DNA from: a virus | Length of the DNA stretch: 53,454 nucleotides | IMG/VR virus record: IMGVR_UViG_3300033552_000011 | Coordinates: 1-53,454 of that record | Strand: one strand, 5' to 3' | Shown here: positions 7,256 to 14,910 of the stretch, one piece after another | How positions within the stretch are numbered: position 1 is the stretch's first letter | How the letters are laid out: every line of letters starts with the position of its first letter | Translations under genes and position numbers: made by a program | The notes under the pieces: model-generated | Seen by the model: the letters and a program-made list of their open reading frames with translations, nothing else | Database searches by the model: none | Told to the model about the DNA's origin: nothing

Positions 7256-7600
7256 TCAGTGTTCCTCAGGTTCGTACAACCAGCAGGTGCGGAGTGTAAT
7301 GCACCCGTTAAAAAGAATGATGACCGATGTTGCACCGTTGGAGCAATGGATACGATGCTGCATCTTGCGGCCCCACGTGTTCTCGTTCTGAAGCATCGCG
7401 TAGTTTGCCTTCAGCCACTTCATCGTGTCGATGAGGACGCACGCTTGATCTTCGTTCTTCGGAAAACGTTCGAACAGTCGTTCCAGAAAATGGGCCTGAA
7501 TCTGCGTCTTCAAACGAGTCGCAGGGTCTGGACACCACTTGTCATTCTTCTCTCGAAGAATGGCACGGAACTTGCTGAGTGTTGGATAGTCTACTGACAT
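7256..7600 (-). CDS. Hypothetical protein, 114 aa
   Basis: Unrecognised. A helical N-terminal half ('QAHFLERLFERFPKNEDQ') is followed by a Trp-Gly-Arg segment and a hydrophobic C-terminus with two cysteines. The start overlaps the upstream gene by 10 bases. It belongs to the run of small accessory genes at 6.8-8.2 kb. Confidence 0.68.
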   Translation of the reverse strand: MSVDYPTLSKFRAILREKNDKWCPDPATRLKTQIQAHFLERLFERFPKNEDQACVLIDTMKWLKANYAMLQNENTWGRKMQHRIHCSNGATSVIILFNGCITLRTCWLYEPEEH

Positions 7601-7890
7601 TCGACAACCTCCTCAACTTGTGTAATGCCGATGGTTGCCATCTGCCCGGATTCTTCGTCGAGGTGCATGAACAGCACATTTGGCGTATTCGGATTCGTGT
7701 TCGCGATAATCTCTGCTGGATCAACACCGATCAGTGTGAACAGCTCAGACGCGTCATCGATAGCAAGAACAACTTCGACAGCATTACGTGCATCCCACGC
7801 ATTTGCTTCGCCGGTCCACTGCCGGAGGATTCGTTGCGCCATGTCAGGAACTGAAATGGACCACTTGTATTTGATCAATGGACGGCTCAT
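7591..7890 (-). CDS. Hypothetical protein, 99 aa
   Basis: Unrecognised, acidic, mixed alpha-beta. Visible segments are 'KYKWSISVPDMAQRILRQW' near the N-terminus and the strand 'NVLFMHLDEESGQMATIGI'. It overlaps the upstream gene as ATGA (7887-7890) and the downstream gene by 10 bases, so it is part of a tightly coupled run. Confidence 0.68.
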   Translation of the reverse strand: MSRPLIKYKWSISVPDMAQRILRQWTGEANAWDARNAVEVVLAIDDASELFTLIGVDPAEIIANTNPNTPNVLFMHLDEESGQMATIGITQVEEVVECQ

Positions 7891-8153
7891 ACTTTACACT
7901 CCTTAATGAATTGTTTCAGTTCTGTAGTGTTCATGTTGCTGATGTGGATATCCATCAGCTCTGCAGTCCATGCTTCATTGGCCAGGACTTTGAGAATGCC
8001 AGAGCCCATGTTCATTGTGGAAGACATAGTCATTCCGAAAAGAACCGACTTGGTTTCTTTCTCGTCTTCCGTGATCTCGTGCCATGAGGCAACGTAAGTT
8101 CCTTCGAGAGAACTACGCAGCACGAAGATATATTGGTGTTTGTAGGTTTTCAT
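7887..8153 (-). CDS. Hypothetical protein, 88 aa
   Basis: Unrecognised. It begins with a strand-rich region ('YKHQYIFVLRSSLEGTYVAS'), contains several Met residues in the middle and ends with a helix 'TELKQFIKECKV'. Its ATG overlaps the stop of the 24-aa gene upstream as ATGA (8150-8153). Confidence 0.68.
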   Translation of the reverse strand: MKTYKHQYIFVLRSSLEGTYVASWHEITEDEKETKSVLFGMTMSSTMNMGSGILKVLANEAWTAELMDIHISNMNTTELKQFIKECKV

Positions 8154-8224
8154 GCCGGTGTCAGTGGTTGGTTGTTCTCATCGCGGGTTTCATCCCACGT
8201 CGTTTTCTCATCGAGTTCAGACAT
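8150..8224 (-). CDS. Very small acidic ORF, 24 aa
   Basis: A 24-codon frame, 'MSELDEKTTWDETRDENNQP' plus four residues. Support comes from a strong ribosome site (AAGGAG about 8 bases upstream) and an ATGA overlap with the following gene. It may be a real micro-protein or a leader peptide that couples translation to the 88-aa gene. Confidence 0.5.
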   Translation of the reverse strand: MSELDEKTTWDETRDENNQPLTPA

Positions 8225-8242
8225 GGGAAAGCTCCTTTTTGG

Positions 8243-8599
8243 TTAATAAGCGTAACGCGCTTTGTCAGCTGCCATTTTGGCTTTGATTTTCTCGCAGTGC
8301 AGTTCGTTCAGCGACTTGTAGCCGCCGATTTCCTGTGCGAGGCCAAGTGGGCTTGTCCGGTCCGAAGCTTCGCGGTTCGTGAGACGTGCAACAATGTCGG
8401 TGGAGGTCATGCGGGCAAGGATGAACTTGAGCCAATGTTTGGCACCGGCTTTTGGACGCATGTATTTGAAGCGCGAAACAACAACGAACACACCAGCAGC
8501 ATCTTTCATGCGAATGTAGACTTCGCCGCGGCCACTCATTTCTGCAACGATAACACCATTGACCAGGACATTGTCGCCGTCGAAAGTTACCTTGTTCAT
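8243..8599 (-). CDS. Hypothetical protein, 118 aa
   Basis: First gene after the early promoter at 8630. It starts with a small beta domain ('VTFDGDNVLVNGVIVAEM', then 'EVYIRMKDAAGVFVVVSRF') that looks like a compact hairpin-rich fold, followed by a helical, basic C-terminal region. No family is recognised. Confidence 0.7.
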   Translation of the reverse strand: MNKVTFDGDNVLVNGVIVAEMSGRGEVYIRMKDAAGVFVVVSRFKYMRPKAGAKHWLKFILARMTSTDIVARLTNREASDRTSPLGLAQEIGGYKSLNELHCEKIKAKMAADKARYAY

Positions 8600-8629
8600 G
8601 TTCGCTCCAGTTGTTTAGCCGATGTAAAG

Positions 8630-8658
8630 ATTATACCCAACATCGACTAACATGCACA
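8630..8658 (-). promoter_or_regulatory. Early promoter (TGTGCA-N17-TATAAT)
   Basis: Minus strand TGTGCA (8653-8658), a 17-base spacer, TATAAT (8630-8635), then ATCGGC near the expected start. It drives the 118-aa gene and probably the coupled run below it. Confidence 0.82.
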
Positions 8659-8663
8659 GTGTT

Positions 8664-8717
8664 TTATTCGCTGGTGTCGAGAAGGAATTCCGGTTGGCCT
8701 TGTATGCGGATTTTCAT
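8664..8717 (-). CDS. Very small ORF, 17 aa
   Basis: A 17-codon frame ('MKIRIQGQPEFLLDTSE') whose ATG overlaps the stop of the 90-aa gene as ATGA, with GAGG just upstream. It ends just below the early promoter. The overlap and ribosome site are the only support. Confidence 0.35.
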   Translation of the reverse strand: MKIRIQGQPEFLLDTSE

Positions 8718-8986
8718 TTTTTGATAACCTCTTTCTGCTGTTTCGCACCAGCACGATGTGATTTCGACCATGCGTAGTCTTCACCGTTTGGAAGCTTACC
8801 GTCGACTACAGCTCCGCCAGGGTCGGAAGCACCGACCTGAACGAAGGTTTGTTGTGTGGACGTGACGTGCGTGTAACCTTGGTTGATTAGAGATTCGCAC
8901 TTGGCGATGCTCTTTTCACGTTCGTCATCATCAAAGATTTGGCAGCGAGGCGCGCTGCCGGAGAGGTAATAAACTACGATGCTCAT
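8714..8986 (-). CDS. Hypothetical protein, 90 aa
   Basis: Unrecognised. The N-terminal half reads as an alpha-beta unit ('SIVVYYLSGSAPRCQIFDDD', a helix, then 'GYTHVTSTQQTFVQVG'); the C-terminal part is polar and Lys-rich. It lies between the fibre cluster and the early promoter at 8630, with no obvious promoter of its own. Confidence 0.65.
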   Translation of the reverse strand: MSIVVYYLSGSAPRCQIFDDDEREKSIAKCESLINQGYTHVTSTQQTFVQVGASDPGGAVVDGKLPNGEDYAWSKSHRAGAKQQKEVIKK

Positions 8987-9045
8987 AAAGTTCCTTTTTC
9001 AATAGGCCCATAATAACATGAACCTACGAAAAAGGGAACTGATAA

Positions 9046-9276
9046 TTATGGAGCTGGTGTTGGTGCTGGTGCAGGTTCCGGTGCTGGCTTTGGAAACTCG
9101 TCGCGTACTGCTTTGATCGCGAGGTACCAGGTGCCTGTCTTGGCAGGCTCGCCGAACTTGCCGTCACGGACATCGTCGTACAACAAGCCAAGCTGATCGC
9201 CGATCAATGGATAGTTATTCTGGCGCAATGCATCATAGGGTGGGGTGAATGGAAGTGCTTGGTTTTCGGTAGGCAT
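9046..9276 (-). CDS. Small fibre-locus protein with a YPxIGDQL motif
   Basis: A 76-residue protein with the segments 'YPLIGDQLGLLYDDVRDG' and 'TWYLAIKAVRDEFPKP', a pattern common in short phage proteins next to tail-fibre genes. It ends in a Pro-Ala tail (repeats of PAP). The start overlaps the upstream paralogue gene by one base, so it is the last gene of the fibre operon. A structural or assembly role is inferred from position. Confidence 0.65.
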   Translation of the reverse strand: MPTENQALPFTPPYDALRQNNYPLIGDQLGLLYDDVRDGKFGEPAKTGTWYLAIKAVRDEFPKPAPEPAPAPTPAP

Positions 9277-9785
9277 TAGTATTGTGCTCCTGTTGTATTG
9301 ACCACAGCGTAGTTTGTGATCGAGATGGTTTGACCTGAATTGTTTGTGTTAGCTGGGTTCAGCAAGTACGCAGTAAGATTGAAGCCGCAGTAATATGAAG
9401 TCAGCGCAGTTCCAACGATAACTAAAAATCCGTCGGCACTGGCGTACTGTCTCTCTGCCGTCAAACCCGTGTATGCGGTGTTGTGCTGTGCTGGATTATA
9501 TATGTCCACAATGTTCGGAGCATTATACAGATAATGAGTCCATGCGCAACGGATCGGTTGCGACTGACCATAGTTGTAACCTTCTGCTTCGATCATTATC
9601 ATGATATCGCTTTTGATTGCGATGTTTGTCTTCATGTGAAAGAAGCATGTGCCGAAGTTGTCTTGCGTCCAGATACGAGCAAAGTCAAGCTGAATATTTG
9701 CTAACCCGTTTGTGCCGGCGCCATATGATGTGCTGGTGCTGTTTGGCCCAACCTTGAGACGGACTGCGCTGTTAAGTTTAGCCAT
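9276..9785 (-). CDS. Fibre-cluster paralogue 3, adhesin-like
   Basis: A 169-residue protein, one of three tandem paralogues. Shared landmarks are 'FHMKTNI', a central 'MIEAEGYNYGQSQPIRCAW', 'YASADGFLVI' and a C-terminal strand region ending in an aromatic residue. It is beta-rich and lacks a signal peptide or membrane segment. Its place directly after the long fibre gene, joined by one-base TAATG overlaps, suggests small fibre-tip or head-decoration subunits. A receptor-binding role is inference. Confidence 0.65.
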   Translation of the reverse strand: MAKLNSAVRLKVGPNSTSTSYGAGTNGLANIQLDFARIWTQDNFGTCFFHMKTNIAIKSDIMIMIEAEGYNYGQSQPIRCAWTHYLYNAPNIVDIYNPAQHNTAYTGLTAERQYASADGFLVIVGTALTSYYCGFNLTAYLLNPANTNNSGQTISITNYAVVNTTGAQY

Positions 9786-10234
9786 TAGAATACATTCCCT
9801 GCGTTAGATGTTGTTGAAATGTTTAGCACTCCAATTTTGCGACCCTCGCTAGAACCAGTGGTTGTCACATAAGCATTAATGGTCAAACCAATAAAGTACG
9901 TAGATGAAACAGAAGCTTTCAAACACATATATCCATCAGCACTTACATAAACACCAGTTGCATCCAAACCTAGATAACAGTTGTGTAGACCAACGCTATA
10001 CGTGGTGTTTGCGTATCTATGAAACGACCACGAAGACCGAATTGCTTGTTGAGCTGCGTACGCATATCCGACAGCTTCAAACATCACCATGATGCTTGGA
10101 ATATTCGATGGAATATCGGTCTTGATATCAATGTACCCGAAGCTGTCGCCAGTGCTTAGTGTCGCGATGCCATATTGAATATGCCCGTCTGGACCAGCAG
10201 GGGAGATTGTTGTTGGTAGATTAAAAGAAGCCAT
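9785..10234 (-). CDS. Fibre-cluster paralogue 2, adhesin-like
   Basis: A 149-residue member of the triplet, with 'IDIKTDIPSNI', 'FEAVGYAYAAQQAIRSSW' and 'YVSADGYMCLKAS'. It is more divergent at its N-terminus than its neighbours and one of the cysteines in the IRCAW motif is Ser here. It overlaps both neighbours by one base. Confidence 0.65.
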   Translation of the reverse strand: MASFNLPTTISPAGPDGHIQYGIATLSTGDSFGYIDIKTDIPSNIPSIMVMFEAVGYAYAAQQAIRSSWSFHRYANTTYSVGLHNCYLGLDATGVYVSADGYMCLKASVSSTYFIGLTINAYVTTTGSSEGRKIGVLNISTTSNAGNVF

Positions 10235-10704
10235 TAGAAATAATTCCCCGCGGTAGTTACGGCTTGAACGTTTGTAATTTGAACATTGAAACCTGGGCTA
10301 GCAGAAGGCGCAGTGTTGTGGCAATTGAACATAACACTCAAATAATACAAATCCCGCTGAGTTGTACTAAGGCAAACAAATCCATCAGCTGAAATGTAAA
10401 CCGAATTCGGAATCATTCCAGGATAAATTGACTGAAGGCCAATGTTCAAGATAGGTGCGGTCGCACCTTCCGAGTAAGGATAGAACGTCCATGCACAGCG
10501 AATAGATTGAGCGGTTGCATACGAATACCCAACTGCTTCAATCATACACATGGCATTTGACCGCGCCGGGACATTTGTTTTAAAATGCAGGAAGTATGAA
10601 GTGTGATCTTCAGACGACCTGCTGTAATTAAAAATACCGTGACGGGAGGCTCCTACGAGCCCGTCCGTCGACGTTACATTTGTGTTAGCTGAAAGCTTAG
10701 CCAT
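10234..10704 (-). CDS. Fibre-cluster paralogue 1, adhesin-like
   Basis: A 156-residue member of the triplet, with 'LHFKTNVPARS', 'MIEAVGYSYATAQSIRCAW' and 'YISADGFVCLSTTQ'. It overlaps the end of the tail-fibre gene by 8 bases. All three copies differ strongly outside the shared motifs, the pattern expected of diversifying surface proteins. Confidence 0.66.
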   Translation of the reverse strand: MAKLSANTNVTSTDGLVGASRHGIFNYSRSSEDHTSYFLHFKTNVPARSNAMCMIEAVGYSYATAQSIRCAWTFYPYSEGATAPILNIGLQSIYPGMIPNSVYISADGFVCLSTTQRDLYYLSVMFNCHNTAPSASPGFNVQITNVQAVTTAGNYF

Positions 10705-13700
10705 TCTTCAACTCCTGGACCATCGCTTCGAGAGACTTGATGCGCTGCTCTTGTGCCTTCATACCTTCAATCAGCACAGCTACCATACGCGCGTAGTGAA
10801 CACCGGATACTTCGCCATCGCCGTTATGTGCAACGAGTGCTGGAAGAACTTCTTTCACTTCTTCAGCGATCAAACCAATCTGGTTCATTGCCGAACCGTC
10901 GATCAGATCGTACACAACACCGCGCATTGCGAGCACAGACTCAAGACCGCCGGTAAGCTGACGAACGTTTTCTTTGATGCGAATCGTTGAAGATTCGGAA
11001 ATCGAAGCTGCAGTAAATGCACCAGTTGCAGTGACAGTAGCTGCAGCGATCGTGAGTGCACCAAGGCCAGTTGATGCTGTTCCGCCCTGCGCGATCAGAC
11101 GAACGTCGTAGTCAACACCGCTATTTCCTGATGAACGGAAGTCGATGAACGGAGTGCTTGCTGTTCCTGGTGCACCCATCTCAATGCCGGTGTTCGCGAA
11201 CGGCAGGGACAGCGCCTGGGCGCTCAGGCTTCCGCCCATGGTGACTTGGCCGGTCGCCTCGATCGACAGGCGGTTCACGTAGGTCAGCAGCGCCGGGTCG
11301 GAGCCCTGCGTGCCGGTATTGGACGACCCGGCGATCGTCAAAGCTCCGCCGCCGACTGCGCCGTTGTACGACGAGCGGATGCGGAAGGCCTTCAGCGTCG
11401 AGGACCCGCCGTCGAACGGCACGAAGATGTCGTTGCCGTAGTCGGTGCCGGCGTTGTCGACGATGCGGACGCGGTGGAGCGCGCGGCCGGTCTGCAGGGA
11501 CCCGGAGGTCGCCAGACCGGTAGCTACTACCGAGCCCGTAACCTGCAGCTTATTAGTGGCGTCGTCTGTCGTTGCGCCAATTAGCAGATTACCAATTGAA
11601 GTGACGCGCATGCGTTCAGCAAGACCTACACCTGTAACTCCAGCAGTTTTTGTGAGGAATGCAATATCACCAGCAATGCTGCTGGTATCAACTGTTTTTG
11701 ATACCCCAAGAATTTGCGATGTCGGATTGCTCGTCTGATCGCCGGCCACAAAGCTCAAAGCAACATTCGAGTTTGCAGAAACAAATGCATTCGTCAGCTT
11801 CAGATTTTCGCCGAGTGCACCGTTGGCGTTGTTTGAAAATGTAACGTTTCCAACAACGTTCAGGCCGAAAAGTGTGCCGACCGAGGTCAGCGACGAAGCG
11901 GTTACGCCGGCTGCAAGAGTTGCACCTGTCAGAGTTCCTGCGGCGGATGCTGGAGCAGCTGACCATGTAGGAGGCGCGTCACCTGCCGAAGTAAGAACTT
12001 GACCTGCAGTTCCGACGTTTGCAGCGTTGTTACCAAACGCGAGACCGCCTGAACCAGTTACACGGAAACGTTCGAGGTACGATGCAGACGTACCTGTCAC
12101 AAAGCGGATTGCACCGGAGTTTGCGAGTGTTGCACCCTGTCCACCACCAAGACTTACATTACCACCAGTGTTTGCACCAGTTGCAGTACCACCAATTACT
12201 GTTGCGTTACCGCCGTTACCAGCGGTGCTTCCTGCTGCACCGGCAAACGTAACGTTACCACCGTTACCACCGGAACCTGCGCCACCCGTAATGTTTACTG
12301 GTCCACCGTGAGCACCAGCACCAACACTTGTGTTAGCACCACCAGTCAAGGCAAGTGTACCACCAGTTGTGCTTGAGAATGCAATATCACCAGGGCGAAC
12401 AGTGATGGTACCTGGTCCAGTGCCGCCGTCGAAACCACGGATCAAACCACCTGGGCCAGAGTTGCCACCAAGGATGATGGTACCTGCGGCTTCAGCAGTT
12501 GTCTTGAACGTGGTGCTTGGGCTGTAAATTGTCGACAATGAAGCTTGAACAACGTTAGCAGCGATGATCGTACCAGTCAACGATCCAGCAGCAGCAGTTG
12601 AGCCTATTACCGTGCCGTTAACTGTAGGTGTTGCCTTAAAATCAACAACGCCATTTGCTCGCGACACTGTCAAAACGATGTTTTGCACGCCGTCATTGTA
12701 TTGACGAGTCAAGAAGAAGTTCGAACCGGTTGTTGAGCTTTCAGCAGCGTTGTCCGCGCCCATGATCCAGCGGCCACCGTTTGCAACACTTGAAGTCGAG
12801 AAGAACAACGAACGATAAGTACTGGCCGCAGCAGCAATATTTTCACCTGTGGTCGTCACGTAGTTTGGTGTGATGTCGCCAAGGGTCAACGTGATTGCCG
12901 GAGTAGTGGTTGCCGTTGCAACAGTTCCTGAAATACCATTTGCAGTCGTAACCGATACGGATGATACACCACCTGCGGCAGTTGCCCAGGTTGGAGGTGC
13001 TCCGCTGCCAGCCGATGTCAGAACTTGGCCGGTAGTACCAGTGGCAGTCGTTGTTGCACCAACCGAAATTGCACCAGTATTTGTAATCCTGAAGCGTTCT
13101 GCTCCACCTGTAAACATACGAATATGACCAGGTGTTGTACCTCCACCTGCATTTAGGACAATGTTACCGCCAGTTCCGCCAGTTCCGCCAGTTGCGGCGG
13201 CAATGTTTACTGTTCCGCCGGTGGCTCCAGTTTGGGCTCCAGATGTTGCACCACCCAAGATGTTTACTGTTCCGCCAATCACACCGAAACCGGTAGAAGT
13301 ATTTGCGCCGCCCTGGATAGTGAGTGCAGGTGCCGTAGTGCTGTCAAGGTTAATGTCAGCTGGACGAATAGTCGTCAGCGATGCGGTGACAACGTTCGCA
13401 GCAAGAATTGTTCCAGTCAGCGTACCTGCCGCTGCTGCAGCGACGGTTGTCCACGTAGGCGTAGACCCAGCACCTGCGGAGGTCAAGACTTGACCTGATG
13501 TTCCCGTTACTCCGTTAACCTTCCATTCACCCACACGGGTGATGACGAGTCGGTCAGCGTAGCTGCCTAAGCTCGGCGAAGTAGCCAAACGGATGAAGCC
13601 CGTCGTACCACCTTGTTCCGGTGAACTACCAGCCCGAATGACAACCGAACCACCAGCCATCGTACCCTGGAATGTCGAATTGCCTGCGGTAAGAGTAAGG

Positions 13701-14854
13701 TCAAGACCAGTGTTACCATCGTTCTGCGCAGTGATGGTGTTTGCCGTGAAGCTTGTAGGAACAGTAGCCGCAGGAATCGCTGTCCACGTTGGCGCTACAC
13801 CTGTACCGTTAGATGTCAGCACCTGCCCTGAAGTGCCGGACAGTCCACCAACTTTCCATTCACCCACACGGGTGATGACGAGTCGGTCAAGGTAGCCCCC
13901 GGCGTCGCTTGGCGTGGTAGCCAAACGGATGTAGCCTGCCGTACCACCAGGCTCGGTCGAAGCACCGGCCTTGATGATTACATTACCAGGTGCCGTGGTT
14001 GCCTGGAACGTCGAGTTGCCCGCGGTCAGGGTAAGATCGGCACCTTGCAACCCGCTGTTTGTCGTCGTGATGTTGCCCGGAGTTCCGGCCTGACCCAATA
14101 CGAGGTTGCCGCTACTACCACTGCCACCCAGAGTTAGAGTGCCAGACGCATCAACCCAAGTGAACTTGGCTGAACCAGTCAGGATGCCGTTTGCATTGTA
14201 TTGAACTTGATTGTTACCACCGGAACCATTTGCAAGCGTAAAATTGCTTGACGAAGCAGCTGCGATTGTGATCACACCAGTTGTTGGGTTGTACGAACCG
14301 CCATCACCAGTTACACTGATCGACGAGCGAGCACGAGCATTCGTGTAATAGAGGTTTGTGCCTTCGTCAACCACGGTAGATGTAAGCACAACAGTGCCAG
14401 TCAACCCGTTGACGGAAGTGACATCGCTTGTAGGATTCAGGAGTTGAACCCAGTTTGCCAGGACCGTAGGATTCGCGGTACGCAAGATGTAGGTCGTGTT
14501 GGTGTCTGTACGTACTGCAACGTCGCCAACTTCTGCTGTCAAACCAAGCATAGCTGCTTGAGTAGACACAACAAAGGTGTCAGTGATTGTAAGCGATGGG
14601 ATCTGAGTTATTGCGATCTTGCCGTTTTCCAGCGCTGCAGGCGTAAAGCCAAGTGCAGCAGTGATAGACTGAGCAGTGAGTTCGGTACCTGCTCCAACTT
14701 GGATCCAGGCAATACCGTCGTAAATGTGGAGGCCAACGCCTGTTTTGAAGAACAGCTCACCATTGGTAGCATTAGCTGGGAACGTTACTCCGCTAACAAT
14801 TGCCAGATTCGTAGCTGTCGATGATCCAAGAAGCTCGATGCCGTCTAATTTCAT
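10697..14854 (-). CDS. Large tail fibre with C-terminal S74 self-cleaving chaperone
   Basis: A 1385-residue, low-complexity Gly/Ala/Thr/Ser-rich fibre. The N-terminal part has 'GELFFKTGVGLHIYDGIAW' and 'VTSVNGLTGTVVLT', typical of phage tail-fibre stalks. The body carries several repeats built on 'GQVLTSxGxGxxPTW' and two homologous units of about 111 residues. The last 100 residues are an intramolecular chaperone of the peptidase S74 type: a Ser-x-x-Arg-x-Lys motif ('STIRIK', about 1289-1294) marks the self-cleavage site, followed by 'IGLIAEEVKEVLP' and a C-terminal coiled coil. A short GC-rich block (about 11205-11535) interrupts the otherwise uniform composition. A late promoter lies about 40 bases upstream. 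Confidence 0.88.
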   Translation of the reverse strand: MKLDGIELLGSSTATNLAIVSGVTFPANATNGELFFKTGVGLHIYDGIAWIQVGAGTELTAQSITAALGFTPAALENGKIAITQIPSLTITDTFVVSTQAAMLGLTAEVGDVAVRTDTNTTYILRTANPTVLANWVQLLNPTSDVTSVNGLTGTVVLTSTVVDEGTNLYYTNARARSSISVTGDGGSYNPTTGVITIAAASSSNFTLANGSGGNNQVQYNANGILTGSAKFTWVDASGTLTLGGSGSSGNLVLGQAGTPGNITTTNSGLQGADLTLTAGNSTFQATTAPGNVIIKAGASTEPGGTAGYIRLATTPSDAGGYLDRLVITRVGEWKVGGLSGTSGQVLTSNGTGVAPTWTAIPAATVPTSFTANTITAQNDGNTGLDLTLTAGNSTFQGTMAGGSVVIRAGSSPEQGGTTGFIRLATSPSLGSYADRLVITRVGEWKVNGVTGTSGQVLTSAGAGSTPTWTTVAAAAAGTLTGTILAANVVTASLTTIRPADINLDSTTAPALTIQGGANTSTGFGVIGGTVNILGGATSGAQTGATGGTVNIAAATGGTGGTGGNIVLNAGGGTTPGHIRMFTGGAERFRITNTGAISVGATTTATGTTGQVLTSAGSGAPPTWATAAGGVSSVSVTTANGISGTVATATTTPAITLTLGDITPNYVTTTGENIAAAASTYRSLFFSTSSVANGGRWIMGADNAAESSTTGSNFFLTRQYNDGVQNIVLTVSRANGVVDFKATPTVNGTVIGSTAAAGSLTGTIIAANVVQASLSTIYSPSTTFKTTAEAAGTIILGGNSGPGGLIRGFDGGTGPGTITVRPGDIAFSSTTGGTLALTGGANTSVGAGAHGGPVNITGGAGSGGNGGNVTFAGAAGSTAGNGGNATVIGGTATGANTGGNVSLGGGQGATLANSGAIRFVTGTSASYLERFRVTGSGGLAFGNNAANVGTAGQVLTSAGDAPPTWSAAPASAAGTLTGATLAAGVTASSLTSVGTLFGLNVVGNVTFSNNANGALGENLKLTNAFVSANSNVALSFVAGDQTSNPTSQILGVSKTVDTSSIAGDIAFLTKTAGVTGVGLAERMRVTSIGNLLIGATTDDATNKLQVTGSVVATGLATSGSLQTGRALHRVRIVDNAGTDYGNDIFVPFDGGSSTLKAFRIRSSYNGAVGGGALTIAGSSNTGTQGSDPALLTYVNRLSIEATGQVTMGGSLSAQALSLPFANTGIEMGAPGTASTPFIDFRSSGNSGVDYDVRLIAQGGTASTGLGALTIAAATVTATGAFTAASISESSTIRIKENVRQLTGGLESVLAMRGVVYDLIDGSAMNQIGLIAEEVKEVLPALVAHNGDGEVSGVHYARMVAVLIEGMKAQEQRIKSLEAMVQELKNG
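11205..11535. other. GC-rich mosaic block inside the tail-fibre gene
   Basis: About 330 bases are visibly much richer in G and C than the flanking gene. They encode roughly residues 1107-1216, just before the last fibre segment and chaperone. The reading frame is intact. This looks like a recombined module. Confidence 0.65.
13521..13889. repeat. Two identical 36-bp direct repeats, 333 bp apart, in the fibre gene
   Basis: 13521-13556 and 13854-13889 are identical over 36 bases and encode the same 'DRLVITRVGEWK' segment. They lie 111 codons apart, in frame, at equivalent places of two homologous fibre units. Recombination between them could change fibre length. Confidence 0.85.
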
Positions 14855-14893
14855 AATATGTCCCTAACCAGTTGTATGTGATTGACTTAGGGC

Positions 14894-14901
14894 TATTTAT
14901 G
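14894..14901 (-). promoter_or_regulatory. T4-type late promoter, CATAAATA
   Basis: CATAAATA on the minus strand, about 40 bases upstream of the fibre gene start at 14854 and just downstream of the gp17 stop codon. Confidence 0.7.
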
Positions 14902-14910
14902 TCGACAAGC

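Noticed and set aside
12027-12311. Pro/Val-rich plus-strand frames across the fibre gene
   Set aside because: Arise from the Gly/Thr-rich fibre repeats read in antisense; no independent support.
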